This document shows, in pieces, positions 53,516-61,841 of a DNA stretch of 64,000 nucleotides. The notes beneath the pieces were generated by a model that ran no database searches, had not been told where the DNA came from, and saw nothing but the letters and a program-made list of their open reading frames with translations. This DNA comes from Oscillospiraceae bacterium. GTDB taxonomy: Bacteria; Bacillota; Clostridia; Oscillospirales; Ruminococcaceae. The first letter of the stretch is position 1. Every line of letters starts with the position of its first letter. The translations under genes and the position numbers were made by a program. The stretch lies in the NCBI GenBank assembly GCA_022791315.1, contig JAAVYW010000042.1:62001-126000 (forward strand). Reading direction: 5' to 3'.

Positions 53516-54172
53516 TCAAAGCTCCTTTCGTGCCAGCAGGAGATAGGTGTTTTCCCAGCGGCCGCGGCACTCTACAGCGGCAAAGCCGGCGCGGCGCAGA
53601 AGGGCAGTTTGGTTTTCCAGGGTACAGGGGGTGTCATAGTGGACAAAGCCGGACTCCATGCCTTGGGCGGCCCGCAGACGGCGGGCTTCGGCGAAGTAGA
53701 AGTCTTCATAAGCCTGGTTGGGGGCCATGTAGTCGGTCTCCACATAGAGGCCTCCGGGGGTGAGAGCGGCAAAGAGCTTTTGGTAGAGGCCCAGCTTTTC
53801 CTCATGGGTGAAGTGGTGGAGGGACTCCACCGAGACCGCCCCGTCAAATTGGGCTTCCCCAAAGGGCAGGGAGAAATAATCGCCTTGGAGGAGGGTGAGC
53901 TGCGTTTTACGGGCGGCAAATTTTTCCGACAGCGCTGCCAGCATGGCCGGGGAGAGGTCGATACCGGTGATACGGGCAGTGGGGTTTTGGATGAAAATCT
54001 CGCCGATTTCCAGGCCGGTGCCGCAGCCTAAATCCAGAATGCAGTGGCATTCCCGCAGCAGGGCGGCTGTGGCGGGATAGAACTCCGGAGCACCCTCGAT
54101 ATTTGCGAACATATGTTGGTCGTAGCCCTCTACACGGGCGGCGAAAAAGGCGGCCATTTCTTCCAATTGCAT
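53516..54172 (-). CDS. Class I SAM-dependent methyltransferase
   Basis: A 218-residue methyltransferase with motif I CILDLGCGTGLEIGEIF, motif II TGIDLSPAMLAAL, and FDGAVSVESLHHF. This is the Methyltransf_25/11 type. It is the first gene of the three-gene operon, separated from the kinase gene by 3 bases; a TTGACT-17-TATCCT promoter lies just upstream. The small size and lack of a recognition domain suggest a small-molecule or metabolite substrate. Confidence 0.85.
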   Translation of the reverse strand: MQLEEMAAFFAARVEGYDQHMFANIEGAPEFYPATAALLRECHCILDLGCGTGLEIGEIFIQNPTARITGIDLSPAMLAALSEKFAARKTQLTLLQGDYFSLPFGEAQFDGAVSVESLHHFTHEEKLGLYQKLFAALTPGGLYVETDYMAPNQAYEDFYFAEARRLRAAQGMESGFVHYDTPCTLENQTALLRRAGFAAVECRGRWENTYLLLARKEL

Positions 54173-54199
54173 GGCTTGTCTCCCCTTTCTTTTTTCTCA

Positions 54200-54228
54200 A
54201 GGATAACAGGGCGGAGGGGGAAAGTCAA
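54200..54228 (-). promoter_or_regulatory. Promoter of the methyltransferase-kinase operon
   Basis: On the minus strand TTGACT (54228-54223), a 17-bp spacer and TATCCT (54205-54200). The hairpin array lies upstream of it, so it is not in this operon's leader. Confidence 0.65.
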
Positions 54229-54267
54229 CCTCGTGATTTCCTGGGAAAAATAGTTGAGCACAGGAAA

Positions 54268-54540
54268 AGGCCTGCCCGATAGGGCAGGCCTCAGCGCGTC
54301 GAACAAGTTCGACGCGCTTCTAGGGGGTACCCAGTACCCCCTAGATACCATGTCGGTTCCTACAGAACCGGCATGGATACCCCTGGTTTCGCGCACTGTG
54401 GCGCGAGTTAAGCGTGTCGAAGATTCGACACGCCGGATAAAAATCAGGCGCATGTCCTGATTTTTATGATTTTAAAATAGGAGACTTTTCCGAAAATTAG
54501 GTTTTTCGACAGTCTGAGGCCTGCCCGATAGGGCAGGCCT
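54268..54540. repeat. Array of nine consecutive hairpins
   Basis: Nearly the whole spacer is palindromic. In order: AGGCCTGCCC-GATA-GGGCAGGCCT (54268-54291); AGCGCGTCGAAC-AA-mirror (54293-54318); CTAGGGGGTAC-CCA-mirror (54320-54344); CCATGTCGGTTC and GAACCGGCATGG (54348-54376); TCGCGC-ACTGTG-GCGCGA (54389-54406); GCGTGTCGAA-GA-TTCGACACGC (54412-54433); ATAAAAATCAGG-CGCATGT-CCTGATTTTTAT (54437-54467); a weaker GACT...CGAAAA hairpin (54483-54514); then an exact second copy of the first palindrome (54517-54540). No reading frame or known RNA family is evident. Confidence 0.85.
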
Positions 54541-54560
54541 GGCAAGTATGGGAGGGGAGT

Positions 54561-55133
54561 TCAAAGGGCTGCAGGGAGGAGGACGGGCTGGAGCTGGCGG
54601 CCCTCCAGGGCAGCGGCGAGGGTGTCTTGGATTTTGGTGAAATCGGCGATGAGGGAGGTGGCCTTTTTCACCGGGTCATCCTGGCGGTAGGGGACGAAGT
54701 AGAGGTTCTTTTTGGTTGAGAGGCCACCGATATTGGCGTAAGAGGCGGACAGGGCGTCGTTGGTGGCGATGCAGAGGATGACAGGGCGCTCGTTTCGCAG
54801 GGTGGCCTTGACAGCCATGGTGACACTGGTATCCGTGATGCCGTGGTTGAGCTTGCCCAGGGTGTTGCCGGTGCAGGGCGCCACAATGAGGGCGTCCAGC
54901 AGGCGCTTGGGGCCAATGGGCTCGGCGCCGGGGATAGTGTGGATGATGTCGTGCCCGGTGAGGGCCTGGATTTCCCGGATAAAGTCCTCCGCTTTCCCGA
55001 AGCGGGTATCAGTGGAATAGGTGATTTCCGACAGGATGGGGAGGATGTCATAGCGGGTACTCAAGTCCCGCAGGGCCTGCATGGAATCGGCAAGGGTGCA
55101 GAAGGAGCCGCACATGGCGTAGCCAATTGTCAT
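54561..55133 (-). CDS. dpaB: Dipicolinate synthase subunit B
   Basis: A 190-residue flavoprotein-like subunit that, with DpaA, makes dipicolinic acid for the spore core. It has the family start MTIGYAMCGSFCTLADSMQ, then ITYSTDTRFGKAEDF, PIGPKRLLDALIVAPCTGNT and LGKLNHGITDTSVTMAVKAT. Length is normal. It starts 1 base after the dpaA stop (overlap-like coupling) and is expressed in the mother cell in Bacillus. Confidence 0.95.
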   Translation of the reverse strand: MTIGYAMCGSFCTLADSMQALRDLSTRYDILPILSEITYSTDTRFGKAEDFIREIQALTGHDIIHTIPGAEPIGPKRLLDALIVAPCTGNTLGKLNHGITDTSVTMAVKATLRNERPVILCIATNDALSASYANIGGLSTKKNLYFVPYRQDDPVKKATSLIADFTKIQDTLAAALEGRQLQPVLLPAAL

Positions 55134-55134
55134 G

Positions 55135-56010
55135 TCAGAGTTTCCCCCTTTCTTTGGCGATATTGAGGATGGTGGTTTGGAGAATGGCAGCGGCAGTGGC
55201 GGGGGCGGCTTTCCCGGGGAGGGAGAGGGCCCAGACCGTTTTGAGCCCCAAGCTGCGGGCCGTTTCAAAGTCCACACCGCCGGGCTTGGAGGCCAGGTCG
55301 ATGAGCAGGGACTTGGGATTCATGCGCCGCAGGGTGGCTTCGTCCAGCACGACGGCGGGCACGGTGTTGCACACCAGGTCATATGTAGCAATCTCTCCGG
55401 CAATCTGGTCAAAGGGGAGGGCGGAGAAGCCCTCGGAAGAGGCCCAGGCCAGGTCGGCGTGCTTGCGGGCGGCTATGGTGACCTGGGCTCCCAGGGCCAG
55501 CAGGCGGCGGGCCAGGGCCTTTGACACCCGGCCATAGCCTGTGATGAGGCAGCGGCAGCCCCAGAGGGTGATGGGCAGCTCCTCCATGGCAATGGCGATA
55601 GCGCCCTCCGCGGTGGGGATGGCATTGAGTACCGCCAATTCCTCCCGTTCGTAGTAGTCGGCAATGGAACAACTGTTCTCCTCTAAATAGGAGGAGAAGG
55701 CGGGGTCCACCTTGCCGCCTAAGAGCAGCGCCCCGCGGGCCAGATGGGGCAATAGGTCGTAGACCGAAATCCGCTGGGAAGAGAAGGGTGCCGTGACCCA
55801 CTGGCCCTCGGTGACGGCGGGCAGAGGGAGGATAACTAAGTCACACTGGGAGAGGCGTGAGAGGTCGCTTAAGGGGAGACGGGAGGCACCGGTATCAAAG
55901 GGCTTATCAAACCCGAATAAGTACACGGGATAGGTCTTTGACAGCAGGTCAGACAGGTACAGATACCGCAGGTCGCCGCCGACCACGGCTATTTTCATTT
56001 CATGCTCCAT
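55135..56010 (-). CDS. dpaA: Dipicolinate synthase subunit A
   Basis: A 291-residue NAD(P)-binding subunit. It opens MKIAVVGGDLRYLYLSDLL after a short extension, and its second Rossmann motif is CRCLITGYGRVSKALARRLL near residues 150-170. The C-terminal part has CNTVPAVVLDEATLRRM and LIDLASKPGGVDF. I start at the ATG at 56010, because GGAGGTAATC lies seven bases upstream; a later ATG at 55998 is also possible. The gene order dpaA-dpaB matches spoVFA-spoVFB of Bacillus. A SigK-like promoter lies about 60 bases upstream. Confidence 0.95.
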   Translation of the reverse strand: MEHEMKIAVVGGDLRYLYLSDLLSKTYPVYLFGFDKPFDTGASRLPLSDLSRLSQCDLVILPLPAVTEGQWVTAPFSSQRISVYDLLPHLARGALLLGGKVDPAFSSYLEENSCSIADYYEREELAVLNAIPTAEGAIAIAMEELPITLWGCRCLITGYGRVSKALARRLLALGAQVTIAARKHADLAWASSEGFSALPFDQIAGEIATYDLVCNTVPAVVLDEATLRRMNPKSLLIDLASKPGGVDFETARSLGLKTVWALSLPGKAAPATAAAILQTTILNIAKERGKL

Positions 56011-56070
56011 ATGATTACCTCCGTACAGCAGTACAGCCGCCGCATGGAAGCTCCAAACAGCGGTTCTCTC

Positions 56071-56100
56071 CATAGTATGGGGCGGCGGGCAAAAGGTGAC
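56071..56100 (-). promoter_or_regulatory. SigK-like promoter of dpaAB
   Basis: On the minus strand GTCACC (56100-56095), a 15-bp spacer and CATACTATG (56079-56071). This matches the Bacillus SigK consensus (GKMACA, 15-16 bp, CATANNNTA) at all but two positions, fitting late mother-cell expression. Confidence 0.55.
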
Positions 56101-56107
56101 AGGGGGC

Positions 56108-56136
56108 TTGCAAAAAGGGGCGGGAACCGATACAAT
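56108..56136 (+). promoter_or_regulatory. SigA-type promoter of the small protein-ispDF operon
   Basis: TTGCAA, a 17-bp spacer and TACAAT, 27 bases before the first start codon. It diverges from dpaAB. Confidence 0.65.
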
Positions 56137-56162
56137 AGGGGACAGGAAGGAGATGGGAGAGA

Positions 56163-56354
56163 ATGGACGAGCAGGAAAAGCGGGAAGCCGGACAGGAGGA
56201 GACTGCCCTAGAACAGCAGCCGCGCAAGACCTTGCCCTTTGCGCCAAATACCGAGCGGATTCAGCCCTCAACGCTGAAAATCCTTCTCATGACGCTGGGA
56301 GTGCTGGGGGCAATGGTGCTGATTGGATGGATACGCTCAAAAATCGGGATATGA
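56163..56354 (+). CDS. Small single-span membrane protein
   Basis: A 63-residue protein with an acidic and polar N-terminal half (about 1-38, [14 protein letters not shown], then [10 protein letters not shown]) and one C-terminal membrane segment at about 39-57 ([17 protein letters not shown]) ending with RSKIGI. I know no family for it. AAGGAG lies nine bases before the ATG, a strong site, and its stop codon overlaps the start of ispDF in an ATGA, so it is a genuine translated gene. Confidence 0.7.
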   Translation: MDEQEKREAGQEETALEQQPRKTLPFAPNTERIQPSTLKILLMTLGVLGAMVLIGWIRSKIGI

Positions 56355-57538
56355 GAGGGGAAAGGGATGTGGAAGAAGCAAAATTTGCCAGCGGCATCCT
56401 GGTGGCGGCGGGAAGTGCCACCAGGATGCGGGGGATTGACAAGAAATTTGCCCGATTGGGGGGCAAGACAGTGCTGGAACGCAGTGCTGCGGCCCTGTGC
56501 AGCTGCGAGAGCATTGGCGAAGTGGTGGTTGTAACCAGGGAGCAGGATGTGAAGCAGGTGGAAAAGCTGCTGGCCGGGCTGCCAAAGCTGCGGGCTATAG
56601 TGGCCGGAGGGGCCACCCGGCAGGAATCGGTGCAGCGGGGGATTGCGGCGGCGGATCCTAGCTGCGGGTACTATGTGATTCACGACGGGGCGAGGCCTTT
56701 GGTGGGGAGCGGAGATATTGGCCGCTGCCTGGAAGACGCCAGGGCCCACGGGGCGGCGGCACTGTGCGCCCCGCTCAACGACACCATTAAGGAACGGGGA
56801 GTGGATGGGGAAATCCTCTGCACCCGGGATAGGAGCAGGCTCTTTGCCTGCCAGACGCCCCAGATTTTTGAGGCCGGACGTTACCGGGAGGCGGCCAGAC
56901 GGGCAGAAGAACAGGGGGAGGACTATACGGACGACTGCCAGCTCTTTGAGGCGGCGGGATATCCGGTGTATCTCACAGTTTCGGCCCGGCCGAACCCCAA
57001 AATTACCACGCCGGAGGACTTGGCGCTGGCAAAGGCACTGCTGGGAGAGGAGGAAAGGGCTATGCGTATGGGACACGGCTATGACGTACACCGCCTGGTA
57101 GAGGGGCGGCGGCTGGTGCTGGGTGGGGTGGAAATCCCCCATGGAAAGGGGCTGCTGGGGCACTCCGACGCGGACGTGCTGCTCCACGCGGTGATGGACA
57201 GCGTGCTGGGGGCGCTGGCGCTGGGGGACATCGGAACACTTTTTCCCGATACCGACATATCCTATAAGGACGCGGACAGTATGAAATTGCTGGCCGCTGT
57301 CTGTGCCCGGATGGAGCAGGAGGGATACCGCCTGGGAAATCTGGACGTGACCGTGGCCGCCCAGGCCCCGAAACTGAAACCTTACATATCGAAGATGCGG
57401 GAAAACCTCTCCGCGGTGTTTGGGACAGCGCCTCACTTTGTCAGTGTGAAGGCCACCACGGAGGAGGGCCTGGGCTTTACCGGACGGGAAGAGGGTATCA
57501 GCGCTACGGCAGTGTGCCTTTTGGTGGCGCGGGGATAG
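56351..57538 (+). CDS. ispDF: Bifunctional IspD/IspF isoprenoid biosynthesis enzyme
   Basis: A 395-residue fusion of two steps of the MEP pathway. Residues about 8-235 are IspD, which makes CDP-methylerythritol: [34 protein letters not shown] and [12 protein letters not shown]. Residues about 238-395 are IspF, which makes the 2,4-cyclodiphosphate: [32 protein letters not shown] (zinc ligands) and [16 protein letters not shown]. The linker DNA contains GAGGAGG before an internal ATG (57064 or 57070), so IspF may also be made separately. The start may instead be the GTG at 56369. Confidence 0.93.
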   Translation: MRGERDVEEAKFASGILVAAGSATRMRGIDKKFARLGGKTVLERSAAALCSCESIGEVVVVTREQDVKQVEKLLAGLPKLRAIVAGGATRQESVQRGIAAADPSCGYYVIHDGARPLVGSGDIGRCLEDARAHGAAALCAPLNDTIKERGVDGEILCTRDRSRLFACQTPQIFEAGRYREAARRAEEQGEDYTDDCQLFEAAGYPVYLTVSARPNPKITTPEDLALAKALLGEEERAMRMGHGYDVHRLVEGRRLVLGGVEIPHGKGLLGHSDADVLLHAVMDSVLGALALGDIGTLFPDTDISYKDADSMKLLAAVCARMEQEGYRLGNLDVTVAAQAPKLKPYISKMRENLSAVFGTAPHFVSVKATTEEGLGFTGREEGISATAVCLLVARG

Positions 57539-57576
57539 GCCCCAGAGCCATCCCGAAAGGGAGGGGAAGTGGAATC

Positions 57577-57608
57577 CCTCGTTCATTGGGCCAACGAGGT
57601 TGGTTTTT
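57577..57608 (+). terminator. Terminator after ispDF
   Basis: CCTCGTT pairs with AACGAGG around a 9-base loop, followed by a T-rich run. Confidence 0.7.
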
Positions 57609-58176
57609 GTTGTCATGCTCTTGGAGAAGCAAGCTGGCTCATCTTTGTCGCAAACACGCCTCACGGCCCTGGACGCTTTTGCCAACGGCAGATTGGCCCA
57701 AGCCCTCCTATTCTCGCAAGCCCGTAGGCTCCCGCACCGGGCGCTCGGCCAGCTGCGCAGGCCCGGAAACTTTAGTTTTCCTACGGCGCGATAGACCCGG
57801 GACGGAAAGGGAGCTGCCAGACCGGGGCGGCCCACTCAGGTCTAAAAGGTGGGGCGGGCTGCCGGATTTGCCAGGGCCGGGCTGGCGGTTTGGCCTTAGT
57901 TGGCGAACCCTCCCTTTGCCCCGAAGGGGACAAAACTTAAAAGAGAAAATGCAGGACGGCACATGGCATGGGGACATGCAGTGTGCTGTTTTTTGATGCG
58001 GGGATAGGCGAAAATAAAATTTCTTTTATCCAATATTTTGCGGTTTTGGATGGTTTTCTGAGTGGAAAAGAGAGCAATTGCCTTGGAGTCAGCCAGTGAG
58101 GAGAGGGGGGCGCGGCAACAAACGCCGGGTTTCGGCATACAATGGCACAAGCTGACAAAAGTGAGGTGATTTTTCT
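57609..58176. other. Long non-coding spacer
   Basis: About 570 GC-rich bases with open frames that do not look like proteins on either strand. It includes a GGCTCCCGCACCGGGCGC segment and a CCCCGAAGGGG hairpin, the latter shared with the intergenic repeat near 38.9 kb. The right part (about 58.0-58.15 kb) is AT-richer and may hold the promoter of the DUF3343 gene. Confidence 0.4.
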
Positions 58177-58380
58177 ATGGAGGAATTCTCTTTTCCCATG
58201 CGCACCCTGACGGAGGCGCATAAGGCGAGGCAGATACTCTCCCAGAATCGAATTGTTTGCCGAATCCAGCGCAAGAGCGCGCCGGGGAGCGGCTGCGGAT
58301 ATGATATTATGGTCATGCGGGAGGACAGCGCCCGTGCTGAGGAGCTGTTCCGGAGGTTCCGCATTGGCCGCAGGATTTGA
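58177..58380 (+). CDS. DUF3343 family putative Se/S carrier-like protein
   Basis: A 67-residue protein of the DUF3343 type: MEEFSFPMRTLTEAHKARQIL, a middle basic part and CGYDIMVMREDSARAEELF. A conserved CG near residue 44 fits the family, which is thought to carry sulfur or selenium. It lies directly before a cysteine desulfurase gene (11-base gap), a pairing seen widely in Clostridia. GTGAGGTG precedes the ATG. Confidence 0.85.
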   Translation: MEEFSFPMRTLTEAHKARQILSQNRIVCRIQRKSAPGSGCGYDIMVMREDSARAEELFRRFRIGRRI

Positions 58381-58391
58381 GAGGTGGCAAA

Positions 58392-59561
58392 ATGGTCTAT
58401 TTGGACAATGCTGCCACCAGCTTCCGCAAGCCTCCCGGTGTGATACACCGCATGGAGGAGGCCCTGCGCAGATATGGGGCTAACCCCGGGCGCAGCGGCC
58501 ATGCCCTCTCGGAGGCGGCGGGCGCTAAGGTCTTTGAGGCCAGGCAGAAGGCCGCGGATTTCTTTGGCGTCAGCGACTGCGCCAAGGTCTTTTTTACCCT
58601 CAACTGCACCCATGCCCTGAATTTTATCATTAAGGGCGCATTACAGCAGGGGGACCATGTGATTCTCTCCTGCTTTGAACACAATTCCGTGCTGCGGCCG
58701 GTCCATGAGCTGTGGCGCAGAGGCGTGGTGAGCTACAGTGTGGCGGATGTGGTGGAGGGGGACGACGAACGGACTGTAAAAAACTTTGAGGCGTTAATCA
58801 GGCAGGATACCCGTTTGATTATCTGTACCCACGCCTCCAATGTCTGTGGGATTCGGCTGCCCATTGAGGGGATTTGCCGGATGGCGCATCAGTATGGCAT
58901 TGCTGTGCTGGTAGATGCGGCCCAGACAGCGGGGGTGCTGCCCATTGATGTGGAGAAGATGGGCATTGACTACCTGTGCACTGCCGGGCACAAGGGGCTT
59001 TACGGCCCTACGGGCACCGGGCTGGGGATTGTGGGGTGCGACCGGCCGCTGGCTACCCTCTTTGAGGGGGGCACTGGCTCGGCTTCTTTGGAGCTGACCC
59101 AGCCGGAGGTCTATCCCGACCGGATGGAGAGCGGCACAGTGAATACGGTGGGGATTCTGGGGCTCTTGGGGGGGCTGGAATTTGTGAGCTCCCTGGGGAT
59201 GGAACGGATTCACACCCATGAGATGGGGCTGACCCGGTTACTCTACGACCGGCTGGCCCGCGTGCCGGGGGTGCGGTTAAAGACCCGCAGGCCCGACAAC
59301 GCCCATTATGTGCCTGTGCTGTGCTTTGAAATCGAGGGGATGCCCTCGGAGGAGGTGGTACGGGCGCTGAATGGGATGGGGTTTGCGGTGCGGGGCGGCT
59401 ATCACTGTGCGCCGCTGGCCCATGAAAAATTAAAAAGTTTGGAAAATGGTCTTGTAAGAGTCAGCGTAGGCGTATATAATAAGAGCGAAGAGATTTTGCG
59501 CTTTGCCGCCGCTGTGGAGCGGTGTGCCGCCCTGGCAGCGGGAAAGCGGCGGACGGAATAG
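58392..59561 (+). CDS. Cysteine desulfurase family protein (aminotransferase class V)
   Basis: A 389-residue PLP enzyme. It shows MVYLDNAATSFRKPPGV at the N terminus, CTHASNVCGI, VDAAQTAGVLPIDV, and the PLP lysine in TAGHKGLYGPTGTG. A catalytic cysteine is likely in the RGGYHCAPLAHEKL loop near the C terminus. This matches the family of desulfurases typical of Firmicutes that sit next to DUF3343 genes and may serve selenium or sulfur transfer rather than general Fe-S assembly. I start at the ATG at 58392, with GAGAGGTGG upstream. Confidence 0.92.
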   Translation: MVYLDNAATSFRKPPGVIHRMEEALRRYGANPGRSGHALSEAAGAKVFEARQKAADFFGVSDCAKVFFTLNCTHALNFIIKGALQQGDHVILSCFEHNSVLRPVHELWRRGVVSYSVADVVEGDDERTVKNFEALIRQDTRLIICTHASNVCGIRLPIEGICRMAHQYGIAVLVDAAQTAGVLPIDVEKMGIDYLCTAGHKGLYGPTGTGLGIVGCDRPLATLFEGGTGSASLELTQPEVYPDRMESGTVNTVGILGLLGGLEFVSSLGMERIHTHEMGLTRLLYDRLARVPGVRLKTRRPDNAHYVPVLCFEIEGMPSEEVVRALNGMGFAVRGGYHCAPLAHEKLKSLENGLVRVSVGVYNKSEEILRFAAAVERCAALAAGKRRTE

Positions 59562-59603
59562 ACCAAAAGAGACACAAAAAAGGGACGATGAGAAGGGCAG
59601 ATT

Positions 59604-60479
59604 ATGCAGATATTACGGGAATTGTGGCACAATTTAGTGGCAACTCTCCACACCTTTAACTTTGTGGATGTCATTGATATTTTAATCGTTTCCTATCTGG
59701 TGTATAAGGCCATCAAGCTGGTGAAGGAGACCAGGGCCCAGCAGCTGGTAAAAGGGATTCTAATCCTCAGCGTGGGCTATGCGCTCTCCTCCTGGCTGGG
59801 GCTGCGCACCATCAGCTTTTTGCTGGTGAATGTGTTCCAGATTGGGATTGTGGCCATTGTGGTGGTCTTTCAGCCGGAGCTGCGCCGCGCCCTGGAACAA
59901 GTGGGGCGCAGCAAGCTCACCGGCTTGAACGTGCTGGCGTCGGTGGGGGTGCTGGATGAATCGGAAGAGGCCCATCAATGGGAAAAGGCCATTGAGGAAA
60001 TCTGTGATGCCGCTGTCTCCCTCTCTCTCACCAAGACGGGGGCGCTAATTGTATTTGAGCGCAAGACCAGGCTGGGGGATATTATCAAGACCGGTACGAT
60101 TATCGATTCCGCGCCCAGCAGGGAACTCATCGGCAATATCTTTTATCCCAATACGCCGCTGCACGACGGCGCCATGATTGTGCGCCAGGGAAAGCTCTAC
60201 GCGGCGGGCTGTTTTTTGCCGCTTTCGGACAACAACACCATCAGCAGGGAACTGGGCACCCGGCACCGGGCAGCCCTGGGGATGAGCGAGAATTCCGATG
60301 CGGTGGTACTTACAGTTTCGGAGGAGACAGGGAAAATCTCTATTGCCATTGACGGGCAGCTCCAGAGGAACTTTAACTACGATACCCTGAAGGCCAAGCT
60401 GGTAAAGGAGCTGCTGCCTGATAAGAGCGGCGAGGGCTCGGAGAAAAAGGCCGGATTTTGGAAGGTGAAGTCCAAATGA
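59604..60479 (+). CDS. cdaA: Diadenylate cyclase CdaA
   Basis: A 291-residue membrane enzyme that makes cyclic di-AMP from two ATP. Three hydrophobic segments span about residues 10-80, followed by a coiled linker and the DAC domain. The active-site motifs are LHDGAMIV (DGA) and GTRHRAALG (RHR). Its C-terminal tail overlaps the start of cdaR. AGAAGGG lies just before the ATG. The order cdaA-cdaR is the standard Firmicute one. Confidence 0.97.
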   Translation: MQILRELWHNLVATLHTFNFVDVIDILIVSYLVYKAIKLVKETRAQQLVKGILILSVGYALSSWLGLRTISFLLVNVFQIGIVAIVVVFQPELRRALEQVGRSKLTGLNVLASVGVLDESEEAHQWEKAIEEICDAAVSLSLTKTGALIVFERKTRLGDIIKTGTIIDSAPSRELIGNIFYPNTPLHDGAMIVRQGKLYAAGCFLPLSDNNTISRELGTRHRAALGMSENSDAVVLTVSEETGKISIAIDGQLQRNFNYDTLKAKLVKELLPDKSGEGSEKKAGFWKVKSK

Positions 60480-61768
60480 AAAAGTTTAGCTTTAAAAAAA
60501 TCGGCAATGACGACCGGTTCCTCAAAATCCTCTCGGTGATTTGCGCTGTTGTGCTGTGGCTGATTGTGGCGGTTTCCCTGAGCGATTCCATTTCCCACAC
60601 GGTGAAGGACGTGCCGGTTTCCACCAATTTGGACAAGAGCATTGTGAGCCAGATGGGCTTGGAAGTGATTGGCTACGAGGAGCAAACGGTGGACATCTAT
60701 GTGGAAGGCAGCCGCTACCAGGTGGGGGCGCTGACGGCGGATGATTTTGACATCACCTGCATCTATAACGACGTTACCTCGGCGGGCACCTACACCATCC
60801 CGGTGAGCGTGCAGAAGAAAAAGGGGAGCAACAGCTCGGAATACGAGATTTTGGGCTATTCGCCCCAGAGTATCCAGATGAAATTTGACCGTATCATCTC
60901 CCAGAATTTCGCGCTGAACACGGAGGTGACAGGGGTGGAAATCCCAGAGGGGTATATCACCCGCAGCTTTATCCCCTCAGTGGACACGATTACGGTGACA
61001 GGCTCGGAAAACGATGTGCGGCGCATCAGCCAAGTGGTGGTGGAGGCCGACCTGGAAGAGGACGAGCCGCGGGAGGAGACCTTTAGTGTTGAGGCGCAGG
61101 TGAAGCTGCTGGACGCCGCCGGGACTGAGATTGACCCCACCCTCTTTGAGCTTTCGGCGGAGACCGTGACCGTGACAGTGCCGGTGTTCAAATGCAAGAC
61201 TATCCCGCTGACTTTTGAGTTTATCAATATCCCTTCGGGGGTGAATACCTACCGCATTGACTATACCATGAGCGAACAGAACATTGAGATTGCAGGGCCT
61301 GCCGAGACCATTGACGGCATCAAGCAACTGAATTTGGGATATATCGATTTTAAGAAAATCGGGATTGAGAGCAAGTTTGTCTTTGACGTGCAGCTGCCCA
61401 GCAATATCCTGAACCTAGGGAATGTGGCTAAAGTCTCGGTGGATTTCCCGTTGGAGGGGTATGCGGCCCAGACGTTCACGGTGAGCGAAATCAAGGTGAC
61501 AGACGCACCGGCCTACTATAAGATTGACGTGCTCTCGGCGGAAGTGCCGGGGGTGAAGGTGATTGCGCCCCAGACCGTATTGGAGCTGATGGAGGCCTCG
61601 GAGCTGGTGGCAGAGGTTGACCTCTCTAAGACCGACATTGCTGTGGGGCAGATGAACGTGCCGGTGCGCATTGTGGCGCCCAACCGGCGGAATGTATGGG
61701 CCTATGGCGACTACTCGGTGGTGGTGAATATCACCTTGGAAACGGAAGAGGAAGCGGGAGGAGAATAG
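60476..61768 (+). CDS. cdaR: CdaR, YbbR-domain regulator of CdaA
   Basis: A 430-residue protein with a short cytoplasmic N terminus, one membrane segment at about residues 16-40 (ILSVICAVVLWLIVAVSLSD) and four extracytoplasmic YbbR domains, each with strands such as VTGVEIPEGYITRSFIPSV and the SVDTITVTGSENDV pattern. It controls CdaA and overlaps its gene by 4 bases (ATGA), indicating coupled translation. In other Firmicutes glmM follows; here another gene intervenes. Confidence 0.94.
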   Translation: MKKFSFKKIGNDDRFLKILSVICAVVLWLIVAVSLSDSISHTVKDVPVSTNLDKSIVSQMGLEVIGYEEQTVDIYVEGSRYQVGALTADDFDITCIYNDVTSAGTYTIPVSVQKKKGSNSSEYEILGYSPQSIQMKFDRIISQNFALNTEVTGVEIPEGYITRSFIPSVDTITVTGSENDVRRISQVVVEADLEEDEPREETFSVEAQVKLLDAAGTEIDPTLFELSAETVTVTVPVFKCKTIPLTFEFINIPSGVNTYRIDYTMSEQNIEIAGPAETIDGIKQLNLGYIDFKKIGIESKFVFDVQLPSNILNLGNVAKVSVDFPLEGYAAQTFTVSEIKVTDAPAYYKIDVLSAEVPGVKVIAPQTVLELMEASELVAEVDLSKTDIAVGQMNVPVRIVAPNRRNVWAYGDYSVVVNITLETEEEAGGE

Positions 61769-61841
61769 GATAGAGGCAGGGAAGGCGGGGCCTTGGAAGG
61801 CCGCGCCTTTTCTTTTTGGCAGGGGAAAGGACGGAAAGCAG

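Noticed and set aside
54268..54540. CRISPR array in the hairpin cluster
   Set aside because: The units differ from each other and are adjacent palindromes; there is no constant repeat with unique spacers and no cas gene.
54268..54540. Integron attC-like cassette array
   Set aside because: Single-strand hairpins are present, but there are no cassettes, conserved attC core sites or integrase in view.
57514..57996. 160-codon open frame after ispDF
   Set aside because: Overlaps a terminator hairpin, low-complexity Arg/Pro/Gly translation, no ribosome site; treated as non-coding.
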